This document shows, in pieces, positions 6,531-7,147 of a stretch of DNA of 7,147 nt. The first letter of the stretch is position 1. The number at the start of each line of letters is the position of its first letter. The notes beneath the pieces are model-generated. The model saw nothing but the letters and a program-made list of their open reading frames with translations. It had not been told where the DNA came from and made no database searches. The position numbers were made by a program, and so were the translations under genes. Origin of the DNA: Bacteroidota bacterium (GTDB lineage: Bacteria; Bacteroidota; Bacteroidia; JACCXN01); NCBI GenBank assembly GCA_947462515.1, contig CANHPJ010000086.1, positions 1 to 7,147 of the forward strand. The letters run 5' to 3'.

Positions 6531-6596
6531 GTGTGTAAAACTATTGCCTTTACTAAAGTAAAAAAAGCAGTGCAAAAATTTGATTTTACAATGTGT
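6511..6596 (+). repeat. Imperfect 24-bp direct repeat at the sigma factor gene start
   Basis: Copy A (6511-6534) is GCAAAAATT-GATTTT, four other bases, TGTGT. Copy B (6572-6596) is GCAAAAATTTGATTTT, four other bases, TGTGT. The copies differ by one inserted T and the four-base gap and start 61 bases apart. Each copy ends in a potential start codon followed by TGT (GTG at 6531, ATG at 6591). This could be a duplicated regulatory site or a small local duplication; the function is unknown. Confidence 0.45.
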
Positions 6597-6626
6597 TCTT
6601 TATTAACTCTAAAAAAGCAAAGTCCT

Positions 6627-7136
6627 ATGAATCAAGCTATTTTAAATACAGAAGAAATCATTATCAAGTATAAACCGCTTGTAGTAAAAGCAGTTTGCAA
6701 AATTGTAAAAAACAAAATGGATGCTGAAGAAGTGGTAAACGACGCACTCCTTAAAGCACTTGATAAATTTAGGTTATACCAGACTAGTAAAGGAAGTTTT
6801 GAAGCATGGCTCTGCACACTTGCCAAAAATACCGCCTTAGACTTTATAAACAAAAAAGATTATCGAGTATGGAAAACAAGTACAGACAAAATACCTGATC
6901 TAGCAAGTAAAATTGAAATATACGACAGGAGGCTTGGATTATGCAAAAAACTTTTGAATGGCACTTTAAACGAGCCTAATGATCTGGAAAGCCTAACTAT
7001 AAAACTGCTTTATCTGGAAAACAATAAGTACGAAGAAATAGCGGAAAAACTTAACATAAACATTGAATATACCAGGGTTTTAAAACACCGCGCCATTACA
7101 AAATTTAGAAAAATAGCCCTTTGTAAAGCTGCCTAG
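6627..7136 (+). CDS. ECF-type RNA polymerase sigma factor
   Basis: This is a two-domain sigma-70 family protein of 169 residues from the ATG at 6627, typical for ECF factors, which direct RNA polymerase to a small regulon. Region 2 covers about 10-78: LVVKAVCKIVKNKMDAEEVV with NDALLKAL (2.1-2.2), then GSFEAWLCTLAKNTALDFI (2.3-2.4). Region 4 covers about 118-163: LTIKLLYLENNKYEEIAEKL, then the helix-turn-helix recognition part EYTRVLKHRAITKFRK. No region 3 and no extra C-terminal domain are present. In-frame starts also exist at GTG 6531 and ATG 6591; these would add 32 or 12 residues rich in Lys/Thr that do not look like part of the fold, so 6627 is preferred, though 6591 is possible. An anti-sigma factor would normally follow; only 11 bases remain, so the partner and signal are unseen. 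Confidence 0.9.
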   Translation: MNQAILNTEEIIIKYKPLVVKAVCKIVKNKMDAEEVVNDALLKALDKFRLYQTSKGSFEAWLCTLAKNTALDFINKKDYRVWKTSTDKIPDLASKIEIYDRRLGLCKKLLNGTLNEPNDLESLTIKLLYLENNKYEEIAEKLNINIEYTRVLKHRAITKFRKIALCKAA

Positions 7137-7147
7137 ATCATTTGACA

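Noticed and set aside
6632..6853. Minus-strand 73-residue frame
   Set aside because: Antisense to sigma region 2 of the ECF factor.
1..7147. CRISPR array, tRNA, rRNA, insertion sequence or integrase
   Set aside because: No regularly spaced repeats, cloverleaf, conserved rRNA segments, transposase-like text or paired terminal inverted repeats were seen on either strand.

Overview
The window is AT-rich, and its promoters look like those of Bacteroidota: several TAnnTTTG -7 elements, one of them with a correctly spaced TTTG -33 element. The protein content agrees. There is a secreted BNR/VPS10-type repeat protein, a lipoyl synthase coupled to a small outer-membrane-type protein, and an ECF sigma factor. 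I cannot place the organism below phylum level with confidence.

Layout. Positions 1-1801 (minus strand) hold the first 600 codons of a large exported beta-propeller-like protein with Asp-box repeats; it runs off the left edge and has its own promoter at 1848-1879. Positions 1914-3534 (minus) are a tight two-gene unit: a predicted outer-membrane beta-barrel protein, then lipA (lipoyl synthase) 4 bases after its stop. An OsmC/Ohr-like peroxidase gene (3599-4003, plus) is divergent from this unit. The 64 bp between them carries a perfect 7-bp-arm palindrome whose two ends form the TTTG of a -7 element on each strand. Both promoters would therefore share one symmetric site, and control of lipoate synthesis and of a thiol peroxidase may be linked there.

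Positions 4004-4495 contain no intact gene. Positions 4496-4793 (plus) are a pseudogene of a small uncharacterised protein, broken by two nonsense codons and one extra T. Positions 4813-5772 (minus) form a two-gene operon of unrecognised soluble proteins; the first gene starts with TTG. Positions 5773-6530 are about 760 bp of very AT-rich sequence without a gene, ending in an imperfect 24-bp direct repeat that overlaps the start region of an ECF-type sigma factor gene (6627-7136, plus). That gene ends 11 bases before the window does.

I do not see a defence system, mobile element, CRISPR array, tRNA or rRNA. The best leads are the shared lipA/osmC control site and the unrecognised gene pair at 4813-5772. 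Neither amounts to a demonstrated new system.
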